This document shows, one piece after another, positions 17,873-26,427 of a stretch of 64,000 nucleotides of DNA. The translations under genes and the position numbers were made by a program. Positions within the stretch are counted from its first letter, which is position 1. Every line of letters begins with the position of its first letter. The notes below the pieces were generated by a model. It had not been told where the DNA came from. It was given only the letters and a program-made list of their open reading frames with translations, and made no database searches. This DNA is from JBCBSZ01 sp039185015. GTDB lineage: Bacteria > Actinomycetota > Acidimicrobiia > Acidimicrobiales > Poriferisodalaceae. The DNA is taken from contig JBCDAU010000002.1 in NCBI GenBank assembly GCA_039185015.1, positions 1 to 64,000 of the forward strand, written 5' to 3'.

Positions 17873-18661
17873 TCAGCGGCCCGTGAACTCGGGCTCGCGC
17901 TTCTGGAGGAACGCGCTGATGGCCTCGGCGGTGTCCTCGGTCGAGAAGTTGACGGTCTGCGAGACGCCCTCGGCCTCGAGGGCGTCCTCGAAGGACCGGG
18001 TGACGGCGTCGTTGAGCATCCGCTTGGTCATGGACAGCGCCAGCGGCGGACCGGCGGCGAGGCGGGCGGCCCACTCGCCGACGACCGCGTCCAGCTCGTC
18101 GCCCGGCACGACCCGGTTGACCAGGCCCAGCCGCTCCGCTTCCTGAGCGGAGAGGATGTCGCCGAAGAAGGCGATCTCCTTGGCCCGGTGGAGGCCGACG
18201 AGGCGGGGCAGCAGCCAGGTGCCGCCGAAGTCCACCGACAACCCGCGCTTGGCGAAGATCTCAGTGAAGCGAGCGGTGTCGCCCGCGACGATGAGGTCAC
18301 AGCCGAGGGCGATGTTGCAGCCCGCACCCGCGGCGACACCGTTCACCTTGGCGATCGTCGGCTTCGGGATCCGGTGGAGCGCCAGTGCCGTCCGCGTGAT
18401 GTCGTGCATCGCCTGGAGCTGGTGCTTGGTGCCCCGGTCCTGCGGGTTGAGGTCGGCGCCGGCGCAGAAAGCGTCCTCGGCGCCGGTCATCACCAGCACG
18501 CGAGTGTCCGGGTCGGAGCCGAACTCGGTCCAGGTCTCGGCCAACTCGACCCACATCGTGGCGTCGGCGGCGTTCTTGCGGTGCGGACGGTTCATCGTCA
18601 CCGTGACGATCCCGCCGTCCTCGACGTCGACCAGCAGCGTCTTCTTCACGACCGATTCCAT
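17873..18661 (-). CDS. Enoyl-CoA hydratase/isomerase family protein
   Basis: This 262-residue crotonase-fold protein starts MESVVKKTLLVDVEDGG with a GAGGGGAG site upstream. The open frame reaches 27 codons further but lacks that support. Oxyanion-hole motifs are GAEDAFCAGADLN and GVAAGAGCNIALGCDLIVA. The second glutamate position of true hydratases is not obvious, so isomerase or another crotonase activity is possible. It is likely a single-gene unit, and other fatty-acid genes lie at 24708-27648. Confidence 0.88.
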   Translation of the reverse strand: MESVVKKTLLVDVEDGGIVTVTMNRPHRKNAADATMWVELAETWTEFGSDPDTRVLVMTGAEDAFCAGADLNPQDRGTKHQLQAMHDITRTALALHRIPKPTIAKVNGVAAGAGCNIALGCDLIVAGDTARFTEIFAKRGLSVDFGGTWLLPRLVGLHRAKEIAFFGDILSAQEAERLGLVNRVVPGDELDAVVGEWAARLAAGPPLALSMTKRMLNDAVTRSFEDALEAEGVSQTVNFSTEDTAEAISAFLQKREPEFTGR

Positions 18662-18704
18662 GACGACTCCCCTCTCCCCGTGAGCGGTGCCATCATCCCA
18701 GGTC

Positions 18705-18815
18705 GTGGGATTCAACCCCGAACGCCGCTTCCGCGCCGGCACCGCCGACGTCGCGATGGTCGTGGCCGCGCTGGCCGTCTGCTTGCTCCTGGTGGCCTGG
18801 GCCTTCCTCGGCTGA
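18705..18815 (+). CDS. Possible 36-residue single-pass membrane peptide
   Basis: A GTG at 18705 opens 36 codons ending in TGA. Eleven or so polar, basic residues (NPERRFRAG) are followed by one strong hydrophobic segment (MVVAALAVCLLLVAWAFLG) to the end. It fills the gap between two minus-strand genes and runs on the plus strand. A CATCAT hexamer ends 8 bases before the GTG, the same spacing as the leaderless promoters elsewhere in this window. No homolog is recognised. Confidence 0.42.
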   Translation: MGFNPERRFRAGTADVAMVVAALAVCLLLVAWAFLG

Positions 18816-18818
18816 GCC

Positions 18819-19169
18819 TCAAAAGGCTGACTCGAGCACGTCGACCGAGCCGTCGCGTGACACGGCCGCGACGTCGAAGCGAAGACGGCGACCCCGGTGG
18901 GTCGGATGGGCGTCGAGGAACGCCATGGCCAGGCGCCGGACGCGGCGCTGCTTGTCGTGGGTGACGGCGTCGAAAGCGGATCCGTGGCTGGTGCCTCGGC
19001 GGGTCTTCACCTCGCAGACGACGAGGACGCCGGACGTCGCGGCGACGAGATCGAGCTCACCTCGACCGGCTCGCCAGTTGCGGGCGACGATCTCGTAGCC
19101 CTGCTCGCGGTACCAGCGGGTTGCCGCCTCCTCGCCCCAGGCCCCGAGGACCTGCCGGACGGACGGCAC
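18819..19169 (-). CDS. yraN: YraN family endonuclease-like protein (UPF0102)
   Basis: This 116-residue protein has the YraN motifs GAWGEEAATRWYREQGY and NWRAGRGELDLVA, then VVCEVKTRRG, a nuclease-like (restriction-endonuclease fold) core with a D...E-x-K set. Its activity is not firmly known; in other bacteria it is linked to recombination and DNA processing. The GTG start has TAGGAG 6 bases before it, overlapping the stop of rplS. Confidence 0.92.
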   Translation of the reverse strand: MPSVRQVLGAWGEEAATRWYREQGYEIVARNWRAGRGELDLVAATSGVLVVCEVKTRRGTSHGSAFDAVTHDKQRRVRRLAMAFLDAHPTHRGRRLRFDVAAVSRDGSVDVLESAF

Positions 19170-19177
19170 CGGCGCTC

Positions 19178-19522
19178 CTAGTCGCGCTTCTCCTTGATGC
19201 GGGCGGCCTTCCCGACCCGGTCACGGAGGTAGTACAGCTTCGCCCGGCGGACGTCACCGCGGGACACGACCTCGATCTTGTCCACGATCGGCGAGTGGAG
19301 CGGGAAGGTCCGCTCGACACCCACACCGAAGCTGACCTTGCGGACCGTGAAGGACTCGGTCACACCGCTGCCCCGGCGGGCGATGACCACGCCCTGGAAC
19401 ACCTGGACGCGCTGGCGGTTGCCCTCCACCACCTTCACGTGGACCTTCAGGGAATCACCGGACGCGAACTCCGGGACGTCGTCACGGAGGCTCTTGGCAT
19501 CGAGCACATCGGTCGTCTTCAT
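19178..19522 (-). CDS. rplS: 50S ribosomal protein L19
   Basis: This 114-residue protein is clear L19: SGDSLKVHVKVVEGNRQRVQVFQG, then RRGSGVTESFTVRKVSFGVGVERTFPLHSP and YYLRDRVGKAARIKE. The frame stays open upstream inside the trmD shadow, but the ATG at 19522 is the family start and has GAGGAGA about 10 bases upstream. Order rpsP-khpA-rimM-trmD-rplS is conserved. Confidence 0.97.
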   Translation of the reverse strand: MKTTDVLDAKSLRDDVPEFASGDSLKVHVKVVEGNRQRVQVFQGVVIARRGSGVTESFTVRKVSFGVGVERTFPLHSPIVDKIEVVSRGDVRRAKLYYLRDRVGKAARIKEKRD

Positions 19523-19601
19523 GGCGCGTACGTCTCCTCGGACGAAAAGGGGGTGCGATGACCCGAGGGGCCCGGATGAACCACCCGGTGGTGGGCGGTG
19601 C

Positions 19602-19635
19602 GGGCCGACCGACAACCATACCGGAGCGTCGGCCC
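19602..19635. promoter_or_regulatory. Promoter and hairpin between trmD and rplS
   Basis: The 121-base gap holds a perfect 8-base stem (GGGCCGAC at 19602-19609, GTCGGCCC at 19628-19635). In its loop the minus strand reads TATGGT (19615-19620), a good -10 hexamer that would give rplS its own transcript with a leader of about 90 bases. Confidence 0.4.
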
Positions 19636-19643
19636 GATCACCA

Positions 19644-20405
19644 TCACGGGTCGGCGGGCCAGGCGGCCTCGAGCGCCTCCGCGAGGCCGAGCTTCCCGGC
19701 GAGTCGGCGGTCGGCTGCGGTGACCCCACCGGCCGCCTCGAGCAGGTCGGGTCGATGGCGAGCGGTCCGGATGAGGCGCTGGATGCGCCGCCACGACTCG
19801 ATCCGGCCGTGGTCGCCGGAGCGGAGCACCTCCGGCACGTCCCAGCCGCGGAACTCCGCGGGGCGGGTGTACTGCGGATGCTCCAGGAGGCCGTCGGCGA
19901 ACGACTCCTCCTCCGGGGAGGCGGTGTTGCCGAGCACGCCGGGCACGAGCCGGGCGACGGCCTCGATGACGACCAGCGCTGCCGCCTCTCCCCCGGCGAG
20001 CACGACGTCGCCCACCGACAGCTCACCGTCCACGAGGTGGTCCGTCACGCGCTGGTCGACGCCCTCGTACCGACCGCACAGCAGGCTGAACCCGCCGAGG
20101 TCGAGCAGCTCCCGGGCGACGGTCTGGTCGAAGCGGCGGCCTCCGGGGCCCAGCAGGAACAGCGGTCGGGCCAGCTCGGCGGCCTCGACGGTGGCGAACA
20201 ACGGCTCGGGTTTGAGGACCATCCCGGCACCACCCCCGAACGGCGTGTCGTCGACGGTGCGATGCACGTCGGCCGTCTGCTCTCGAGGATCGTGCAGTCG
20301 CAGGTCGAGCAGGTCGTTGCGGCGCGCCCGCCCGAGGATGCTGTCGGAGCAGAAGTGCTCCACGAGCTCCGGGAACAGCGTGACGACCTCGATGCGGATG
20401 GCCAC
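19644..20405 (-). CDS. trmD: tRNA (guanine37-N1)-methyltransferase
   Basis: This 253-residue SPOUT methyltransferase makes m1G37 in tRNA. It has the family N-terminus IRIEVVTLFPELVEHF, the knot region LLCGRYEGVDQRV, and SVGDVVLAGGEAAALV and PEFRGW-like segments. It lies 8 bases downstream of rimM. The start is GTG. Confidence 0.97.
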   Translation of the reverse strand: MAIRIEVVTLFPELVEHFCSDSILGRARRNDLLDLRLHDPREQTADVHRTVDDTPFGGGAGMVLKPEPLFATVEAAELARPLFLLGPGGRRFDQTVARELLDLGGFSLLCGRYEGVDQRVTDHLVDGELSVGDVVLAGGEAAALVVIEAVARLVPGVLGNTASPEEESFADGLLEHPQYTRPAEFRGWDVPEVLRSGDHGRIESWRRIQRLIRTARHRPDLLEAAGGVTAADRRLAGKLGLAEALEAAWPADP

Positions 20406-20413
20406 GGCGGGGC

Positions 20414-20884
20414 CTAGAGGTCGAACAGGCCGGCCGGCGCCTCGACCCGCACGACGTCGTCGTCGATCTCGACGACGAAGGTGAGCGGCACGACCCGGCC
20501 GTCGTCGAGGACGAGCAGGTCGGCGGCGGGATTGGCCTCCATGGCGACGATCTCACCCCGGTCGGTGCCGGTCTCGTCGACGAGGCGTCGTCCGACGACC
20601 TCGTGCACGAACACGACGTCGGGATCCTCGACCGCCTCGGCTCGGAGCGCCAGCCCCCGGATCGCGTCGGCCCCGGCTCGGTCGGTGACGCCCTCGAAGG
20701 TGACCAGCCAGGACTTCTGATGCGGGCGCGCGCTGATGATCCTCAGCGGTCCCTTGTCGGTCTCGAAGGTCGCTCCCGGACGGCGGCGCTCCTCGACGTC
20801 GGAGGTGAAGCGCACCATGACGTCGCCGCGCAGGCCGTGGGCCTTGCCGACCTGGCCGACCTCCAGCAGGGGGGCCTCCCCCAT
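20414..20884 (-). CDS. rimM: 16S rRNA processing protein RimM
   Basis: This 156-residue protein starts with the N-terminal barrel motif LEVGQVGKAHGLRGDVMVRF and ends with the PRC-barrel part GEIVAMEANPAADLLVLDDGR and VVPLTFV. It assists 30S head assembly and binds S19. Its ATG lies 8 bases after the khpA stop. Confidence 0.95.
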   Translation of the reverse strand: MGEAPLLEVGQVGKAHGLRGDVMVRFTSDVEERRRPGATFETDKGPLRIISARPHQKSWLVTFEGVTDRAGADAIRGLALRAEAVEDPDVVFVHEVVGRRLVDETGTDRGEIVAMEANPAADLLVLDDGRVVPLTFVVEIDDDVVRVEAPAGLFDL

Positions 20885-20892
20885 TGACGTGC

Positions 20893-21192
20893 TCAGTCGG
20901 CGAAGTCGACGTCGGCGTCGAGGCCGTCCTTGGCGGCGGCCGCCCGGACGATCTCGCGGATGGCCTGCGCGACGCGCCCACGGCGGCCGATCACGCGACC
21001 CATGTCGGGCTTGGCGACGCGGGCGACCAGGGAGATCTCGTTGCCCCGCTGATCCACGTCGATCTCGATCTCGTCGGGCTCGTCGACGAGGTGCTCGAGC
21101 ACGTGCTGCAGCACCGCCTCGGCGGTCGCGCCCTCAGCGCGGTTGCCGTCGATCTCGTCCTCGTCGGTCTCGACGTCGTCGACGTCGCTCAC
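20893..21192 (-). CDS. khpA: KH-domain RNA-binding protein KhpA
   Basis: This 99-residue protein ends in a KH fold with the RVIGRRGRVAQAIREIVRAAA loop (GxxG type). It has a 20-residue acidic N-terminus. KhpA acts with KhpB as an RNA chaperone. Its GTG start overlaps the rpsP stop by 4 bases, and the rpsP-khpA-rimM order is standard. Confidence 0.92.
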   Translation of the reverse strand: MSDVDDVETDEDEIDGNRAEGATAEAVLQHVLEHLVDEPDEIEIDVDQRGNEISLVARVAKPDMGRVIGRRGRVAQAIREIVRAAAAKDGLDADVDFAD

Positions 21193-21617
21193 GCGTCGTC
21201 TCCGTCGTCAGCAGCGTCCTCGGCGGCCAGCTCCTCGGAGGGGGCCTCCTCGGCTTCGGCAGTCGGCTCCTCGACCTTCGGCTCCTCGACCTCGGCGGCG
21301 GGGGTCTCGGCCTTGGGTGCCTCGGCGGCGGGAGCGTCGTCGGCGACCGGCAGCGGCGTGCCGTCGGTGAACGCGGTCCAGATGCCCTCGATCTCGAGCA
21401 GCTTGCGGACCCGCTCGCTCGGCTGTGCGCCGTGGCGCAGCCAGTGCAGGGCCTTCTCACCGTCGATCTTCACGGCCGACGGCTCGGAGCGGGGCGAGTA
21501 GGTGCCGATGATCTCGATGAATCGGCCGTCACGGGGCGAACGGCTATCGGTCGCGACCACGCGGTAGTGCGGCTGCTTCTTCTTGCCGACGCGCGTGAGG
21601 CGGAGCTTCACTGCCAC
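21189..21617 (-). CDS. rpsP: 30S ribosomal protein S16 with acidic C-terminal tail
   Basis: The first 85 residues are S16: VKLRLTRVGKKKQPHYRVVATDSRSPRDGRF and GTYSPR. The rest is a 55-residue glutamate/alanine/proline tail that looks disordered. Similar tails occur in actinobacterial S16. The start is GTG and the ribosome site is GAGGAG about 12 bases upstream. Confidence 0.96.
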   Translation of the reverse strand: MAVKLRLTRVGKKKQPHYRVVATDSRSPRDGRFIEIIGTYSPRSEPSAVKIDGEKALHWLRHGAQPSERVRKLLEIEGIWTAFTDGTPLPVADDAPAAEAPKAETPAAEVEEPKVEEPTAEAEEAPSEELAAEDAADDGDDA

Positions 21618-21683
21618 GGTGAGGGTGTCTCCTCGACTTGGGGATTCCGGGCGGGCGAAGGATGGCCACTGCCCGACCGCTAG

Positions 21684-21689
21684 AGGCTA
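21684..21689 (-). promoter_or_regulatory. Possible -10 element upstream of rpsP
   Basis: The minus strand reads TAGCCT in the 106-base gap between ffh and rpsP. This is a weak call, as no -35 is evident. Confidence 0.3.
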
Positions 21690-21723
21690 GCGCGCGGCAA
21701 CGCGAACGACACCTTGTCGCAGG

Positions 21724-23142
21724 TCAGTCCGGCAGCCCCGGGAGCTTGAGGTCGGCGCCCACGGGAAGCTTCGGCGCCTTCGCCGCCCCGCCCTTGGGGG
21801 TCGTGCGACCGCCGCCTCGCTTGCCCTTCTTGCCCTTGCGGCCCTTCCGGCCCTTGCCGGGGCCGACGCCCATGCCCTTCATCATCTTCTGGACTTCCTT
21901 GAACTGCTTCAGCAGCTGGGCGACCTGGGCTGGTTGCGTGCCGCTGCCCTGGGCGATGCGGGTCCGACGCGAGCCGTCGATGATCTCGGGTTTGGTGCGT
22001 TCGTCTGGGGTCATCGAGCGGATGATCGCCTCGACCCGGGCGAGCTCACGGTCGTCGATGTCGGTGTTGCGGAGCTCCTTGGGCATGCCCGGGAGCATCC
22101 CCATGATGTTGTTGAGCGGCCCCATCTTCTTGAGCTGCTGCATCTGCTCGAGGAAGTCCTCGAGCGTGAAGCGGCCCTCCATGAGGCGCTTGGCGGCCTC
22201 CTCGGCCTCCTCGGCCTCGTAGGCGTCCTCGGCCTTCTCGATGAGGGTGAGGACGTCGCCCATGCCGAGGATGCGCCCGGCGAGGCGGTCGGGATGGAAG
22301 ACGTCGAAGTCCTCGAGCTTCTCACCGGTGGACGCGAAGGCGATCGGCCGGCCGACGACCTCCTTCACCGAGAGCGCCGCGCCACCACGGGCGTCGCCGT
22401 CGAGCTTGGTCAGGATGACCGCGTCGAGCTCGAGCGTCTGGTGGAAGGCCTCGGCGGTCTGGACGGCGTCCTGGCCGGTCATCGCGTCGATGACCAGGAA
22501 GGTGTACGCCGGGTCGACCTGATCGGAGATCTGGCGGATCTGCTCCATCAGTTCGGCGTCGATGGCGAGACGGCCGGCGGTGTCGATGATGCAGACGTCG
22601 CGGCCCGTCTGACGGGCCTCCTTCACGCCGGCGACGGCGGTGGCGACCGGGTCGCCGGGCTCGGAGAACACCGGGACGTCGATGCGGCCACCGAGGGTCC
22701 GCAGCTGCTCGACAGCGGCGGGGCGCTGGAGGTCGGCACCGACGAGGAGCGGATGTCGGCCCTGAGCCTTGAACCAGCGGGCGAGCTTGGCCGAGGTCGT
22801 GGTCTTGCCCGAGCCCTGGAGGCCGGCCATCAGCACGATGGTCGGCGGCTTGGGCGAGTAGCTGATCTTCAGCTCCTCGCCGCCGAGGATGCCGGTCAGC
22901 TCGTCGTTGACGATCTTGATGACCTGCTGGCCGGGGGTCAGGCTCTTCGAGACCTCGGCCCCGAGCGAGCGCTCCTTCACCCGGCTGATGAAGCCCTTGA
23001 CGACGGTGAAGTTGACGTCGGCCTCGAGCAGGGCCAGGCGGATCTCCCGCATCGCCTCGTCGAGGTCGGCCTCACTCAGCCGACCCTTGCTCTTGAGGCG
23101 GCCGAGGACGGAGTCGAAGCGGTCGGTGAGCGTCTCGAACAT
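21724..23142 (-). CDS. ffh: Signal recognition particle protein Ffh
   Basis: This 472-residue GTPase delivers nascent membrane proteins to FtsY. The N domain starts MFETLTDRFDSVLGRLKSKG. The G domain has GLQGSGKTTTSAKLA, DTAGR and TKLDGDARGG. The M domain with its RNA-binding SGT-like helices ends in a lysine/glycine-rich tail. The frame is open 95 codons upstream, but the ATG at 23142 is the family start. A TACCCT hexamer ends 10 bases before it, so the 5' leader is very short or absent. Confidence 0.96.
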   Translation of the reverse strand: MFETLTDRFDSVLGRLKSKGRLSEADLDEAMREIRLALLEADVNFTVVKGFISRVKERSLGAEVSKSLTPGQQVIKIVNDELTGILGGEELKISYSPKPPTIVLMAGLQGSGKTTTSAKLARWFKAQGRHPLLVGADLQRPAAVEQLRTLGGRIDVPVFSEPGDPVATAVAGVKEARQTGRDVCIIDTAGRLAIDAELMEQIRQISDQVDPAYTFLVIDAMTGQDAVQTAEAFHQTLELDAVILTKLDGDARGGAALSVKEVVGRPIAFASTGEKLEDFDVFHPDRLAGRILGMGDVLTLIEKAEDAYEAEEAEEAAKRLMEGRFTLEDFLEQMQQLKKMGPLNNIMGMLPGMPKELRNTDIDDRELARVEAIIRSMTPDERTKPEIIDGSRRTRIAQGSGTQPAQVAQLLKQFKEVQKMMKGMGVGPGKGRKGRKGKKGKRGGGRTTPKGGAAKAPKLPVGADLKLPGLPD

Positions 23143-23482
23143 GGTGCCGTCCAGGGTAGAGGGACTCCACGCCCGGAGCTGCGTCGGCGACGATGCTCGC
23201 TCAACATCACGCTCTCCGTGCCGTCGGGACCCGAAGTCGCCCGAGACGCCGTGATCCTCGCCGGAGCCCGTGCCGCGGCGCCGAGGAGCCGAGGAGCCGT
23301 ACGCCATCAGGCACCGCACGCTGCGCCCCGACGGCGAGCTGCGGTGGTTCGAGGTCAGCGTCGGCGTCGTCCTACCGCAGGGTGCGGTCGGAGCGAGCGA
23401 GATCCTGCATCTGGCAGATCGCGCCACGGACGAGGCGAAGTCATCTCGCTGGTCCGCTGTGGTGGCCTCAGCACCACCCGGG
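23143..23482 (+). pseudogene. 340-base gap between ffh and ftsY with PAS-like remnant
   Basis: No intact gene is seen on either strand. On the plus strand, 23291-23440 encodes an uninterrupted stretch resembling the second half of a PAS_3 domain: YAIRHRTLRPDGELRWFEV, then a GAVGASEILHLADRATDEAK end like the D-x-T-E-x-K close of PAS domains. There is no first half, and the frame continues into the antisense of ftsY. It is best read as a relic of a sensor gene. Confidence 0.38.
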
Positions 23483-24601
23483 CTACTCCGCGGTGAGGAG
23501 CGCGTCGACGAACTCGTCGGGGTCGAAGGGCACGAGGTCGTCGGCGGTCTCGCCGAGGCCGACGAGCTTCACCGGGATCCCGAGCTGGGTCTCGATGGCG
23601 AAGACGATGCCACCCTTCGCCGAGCCGTCGAGCTTGGTGAGCACGACGCCGGTGACCTGGGTGGCCTCGGTGAACTGCGACGCCTGCGTCAGCCCGTTCT
23701 GACCGGTCGTGGCGTCGACGACGAGCAGCACCTCGCTCACGTGGCCGGGCTCGCGGTCGGCGACCCGACGGACCTTGGACAGCTCGTCCATCAGGTTGGT
23801 CTTGGTGTGGAGACGACCGGCGGTGTCGGCGAGGACGAGGTCGCACCCTCTCGCCGCAGCGGCCTGCACGCCGTCGAAGATCACCGAGCTCGGATCGGCG
23901 CCCTCGTCGCCCCGGACCAGCTCGGCCCCGGTGCGCTCGGCCCACGTCTCGAGCTGCTCCCCCGCCGCGGCGCGGAACGTGTCGCCTGCGGCCATGAGCA
24001 CGTTGCGGCCGGCGGCGATCTCGCGCTTGCCGACCTTGCCGATCGTCGTGGTCTTGCCGACGCCGTTCACCCCGACGAAGAGCCACACGTTGGTCTCGCC
24101 CTCGTCGTAGCGGAGCGAGCGATCGGCATCGAGGCGGGACTTCATCTCGTCACCGAGCACGGCCAGGAGCACGTCGGGATCGTCGATGCCCTCGGCCTTC
24201 ACGCGCTCCTTGGTGGCGTCGAGCAGCTCGGTCGCCACGCCGACGCCGGTGTCGGCGAGGATCAGCGCCTCCTCCAACTCGTCCCAGGTCTCGCCGTCGA
24301 CCGACGACCGGCCGAGCACCGAGCCGAGGTAGCCGGAGAACGCCGAACGAGCCCGACCGAGGCGGTCGAAGAAGCGCGGTGGGACGACGACCTCGGGCTC
24401 CGGCGGCGCCTCGGCCGGAGGAGCGGCGGCGGTCGGCGCTTCGTCGATGACGTCGGTGTCAGCTCGGTCCATGACCGCCGTGCCGGCACCCGGAGGCGGC
24501 GGCTCGAGGTCGCCTCCGGCGTCGCGGCCTCGCAGGTAGAGCGGGACGGCGATGGCGGCGATCACGACCACCGCGATGACGACGACGAGCAGGATCTCCA
24601 T
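23483..24601 (-). CDS. ftsY: Signal recognition particle receptor FtsY
   Basis: This 372-residue protein has an N-terminal membrane segment (LLVVVIAVVVIAAIAVPLYL), a proline/acidic linker, and the NG domain with VGVNGVGKTTTIGKVG, DTAGRLHTK and TKLDGSAKGG. It receives SRP-bound ribosomes at the membrane. A true N-terminal transmembrane helix is typical of actinobacterial FtsY. The ATG at 24601 has a -10 hexamer 8 bases upstream, so the mRNA is probably leaderless; upstream codons in frame are not used. Confidence 0.95.
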   Translation of the reverse strand: MEILLVVVIAVVVIAAIAVPLYLRGRDAGGDLEPPPPGAGTAVMDRADTDVIDEAPTAAAPPAEAPPEPEVVVPPRFFDRLGRARSAFSGYLGSVLGRSSVDGETWDELEEALILADTGVGVATELLDATKERVKAEGIDDPDVLLAVLGDEMKSRLDADRSLRYDEGETNVWLFVGVNGVGKTTTIGKVGKREIAAGRNVLMAAGDTFRAAAGEQLETWAERTGAELVRGDEGADPSSVIFDGVQAAAARGCDLVLADTAGRLHTKTNLMDELSKVRRVADREPGHVSEVLLVVDATTGQNGLTQASQFTEATQVTGVVLTKLDGSAKGGIVFAIETQLGIPVKLVGLGETADDLVPFDPDEFVDALLTAE

Positions 24602-24609
24602 CGCCAGCG

Positions 24610-24615
24610 ACGATA
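24610..24615 (-). promoter_or_regulatory. -10 element, leaderless, for ftsY
   Basis: TATCGT on the minus strand ends 8 bases before the ATG at 24601. Confidence 0.6.
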
Positions 24616-24694
24616 GCGGTCGACTCCGAGCCGCCACCGCGGCCACCACGGGCGCCCCGGCTCGCAGCCTGCCGGACGTCGGTGGACGCAGCAC

Positions 24695-24700
24695 TATGGT
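24695..24700 (+). promoter_or_regulatory. -10 element, leaderless, for acyl-CoA ligase
   Basis: TATGGT ends 7 bases before the ATG at 24708. Confidence 0.6.
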
Positions 24701-24707
24701 CGCCGGG

Positions 24708-26342
24708 ATGGGTGAGGTGAACCTGGGTTCGTCGTGGGAGCTCGTGGCCGATCGTCACGGCGACCGACCGGCGCTGTTCCACGGCGACGTGACGCGCACG
24801 TGGTCGGAGTTCGAGGCGAGGGCGGCCCGGCTGGCCGGCGGCTTCGCCGACGCCGGGGTCGGGCCGGGCGACAACGTCGCCTGCGCCCTCTACAACGGCA
24901 ACGAGTACCTCGAGGCCGAGCTCGCCGCCTTCAAGCTGCGAGCGGCGCCGTGCAACGTCAACTACCGCTACGTCGAGGAGGAGCTCGCCTACCTCGTCGA
25001 CAACAGCGGCGCGAAGGTCGTCATGTTCGATGGGGCGCTCGCCGAGCGCTTCGACGCTGTGCGCGACCGTCTCGGCGGCGTCCGGCTGTGGGTCCACGTC
25101 GGCGACGAGCCGACGCCGGGCTGGGCGGTCGGGCACGAGGACCTGATCGCCGCCTCGGTCCCTGCGCCACGGATGACGCGATCCGGCGAGGACCTCTGGA
25201 TCCTCTACACCGGCGGCACGACCGGCAACCCCAAGGGCGTGATGTGGCCCCACGAGCACCTCGTGGAGCTCGTCGGGCGCACGCTCGAACCACTCGGGAT
25301 CGAGGTGCCGCGGACCTTGGACGAGGTTGCCGCGGTGCACGACGCGATCGAGGCCGCCGGCGCCGTGCCCCGCCAGCTCGCGGCGGCACCGCTCATGCAC
25401 GGCACCGCCGGCATCGGTGCGCTCTTCACGCTGTTCGTCGGCGGCGCAGTGGTCACACTGACCGGCCGCAAGCTCGACGCCGACGAGCTGTGGGGCACCG
25501 TCCAGCGGACCGACACCACGCTCATCTCCATCGTCGGCGACGTGTTCGCCCGTCCGATGGTCGAGGCGCTCGACGCCGCCGTCGAGGCCGGTCGGCCGTA
25601 CGACCTGAGCTCGCTCCGCAACGTCACCTCCTCCGGGGTCATGTGGAGTCGCGAGATCAAGGACCGCCTCCTCGCCCACGCTTCGACGGCGGGCGCCGAC
25701 CTCGTCCTGATGGACTCGCTCGGGGCCAGCGAGGGCGTCGGCTTCGGAGCCAAGCAGTCCACGATCGACGGCGACACCGAGACCGCCACCTTCGCCCTCG
25801 GACCCAACGCAGCGGTGTTCACCCCCGAGGGCCAACGGGTCGAACCGGGAGCGGAGGAGCCTGGGTTGCTCGCCGTGAGCGGGCCGATCCCGATCGGCTA
25901 CCACGGCGATCCGGTGAAGACGGCCGAGACGTTCCGTGAGCTCGAGGGGCGCCGCTGGTCGATGCCGGGCGACTGGGCCCGCGTCGCCGCGGACGGCACG
26001 CTGATCCTGCTCGGACGGGGTTCGGTCTCGATCAACACCGGCGGCGAGAAGGTGTATCCCGAAGAGGTCGAGGAGGCGCTCAAGCGCCAGCCCGAGGTCG
26101 TCGACGCCAACGTCGTCGGCGTGCCCGACGCGACCTGGGGCTCGGCCGTCACCGGCGTGGTCCAACTCGCCGCCGACGCCGAGATCACCGACGAACAGCT
26201 CGTCGAGTCCCTCCGGACCCATCTCGCGGGCTACAAGCTGCCGAAGCACATCGTCCGAGTCCAAGAGCTCTTCCGCTCACCCAACGGCAAGTCCGACTAC
26301 CGCTGGGCGACGGCGACCGCACGAGACGCGCTCGGGGTCTAG
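24708..26342 (+). CDS. Acyl-CoA ligase, AMP-forming (FadD family)
   Basis: This 544-residue enzyme belongs to the adenylate-forming superfamily. The P-loop is LYTGGTTGNPKGVMW. Later motifs are the MDSLGASEG segment, GDWARVAADGTLILLGRGSVSINTGGEKVYPEEVE and the catalytic lysine region YKLPKHIV with a C-terminal GKSDYRW. It joins a carboxylic acid to CoA. The sequence style recalls the mycobacterial FadD group acting on steroid side chains, but the substrate cannot be read directly. The start at MGEVNLGSSWELV is set by a leaderless promoter. It faces a convergent CoA-transferase gene. Confidence 0.9.
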   Translation: MGEVNLGSSWELVADRHGDRPALFHGDVTRTWSEFEARAARLAGGFADAGVGPGDNVACALYNGNEYLEAELAAFKLRAAPCNVNYRYVEEELAYLVDNSGAKVVMFDGALAERFDAVRDRLGGVRLWVHVGDEPTPGWAVGHEDLIAASVPAPRMTRSGEDLWILYTGGTTGNPKGVMWPHEHLVELVGRTLEPLGIEVPRTLDEVAAVHDAIEAAGAVPRQLAAAPLMHGTAGIGALFTLFVGGAVVTLTGRKLDADELWGTVQRTDTTLISIVGDVFARPMVEALDAAVEAGRPYDLSSLRNVTSSGVMWSREIKDRLLAHASTAGADLVLMDSLGASEGVGFGAKQSTIDGDTETATFALGPNAAVFTPEGQRVEPGAEEPGLLAVSGPIPIGYHGDPVKTAETFRELEGRRWSMPGDWARVAADGTLILLGRGSVSINTGGEKVYPEEVEEALKRQPEVVDANVVGVPDATWGSAVTGVVQLAADAEITDEQLVESLRTHLAGYKLPKHIVRVQELFRSPNGKSDYRWATATARDALGV

Positions 26343-26354
26343 CGCGCGTCGGAC

Positions 26355-26427
26355 AACGGCCCGGCCCGCAGCCCGTCAGGGCGAGGACACCGGGAGGAGG
26401 GTGGGGCTCCGGGGCCCCACCCGGGAA
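26355..26427 (+). repeat. Intergenic repeat element, copy A
   Basis: This is the most complete copy: core GGCCCGCAGCCCGTCAGGGC, then GAGGACACCGGGAG, then a strong hairpin (GGGTGGGGC, short loop, GCCCCACCC). It ends directly at the stop codon of the minus-strand CoA-transferase gene and lies 12 bases after the plus-strand ligase stop. It is likely a bidirectional terminator. Confidence 0.75.

Noticed and set aside
24459..26264. A 601-codon minus-strand frame opposite the acyl-CoA ligase
   Set aside because: Its composition is that of a shadow, while the plus frame has all adenylate-forming motifs.
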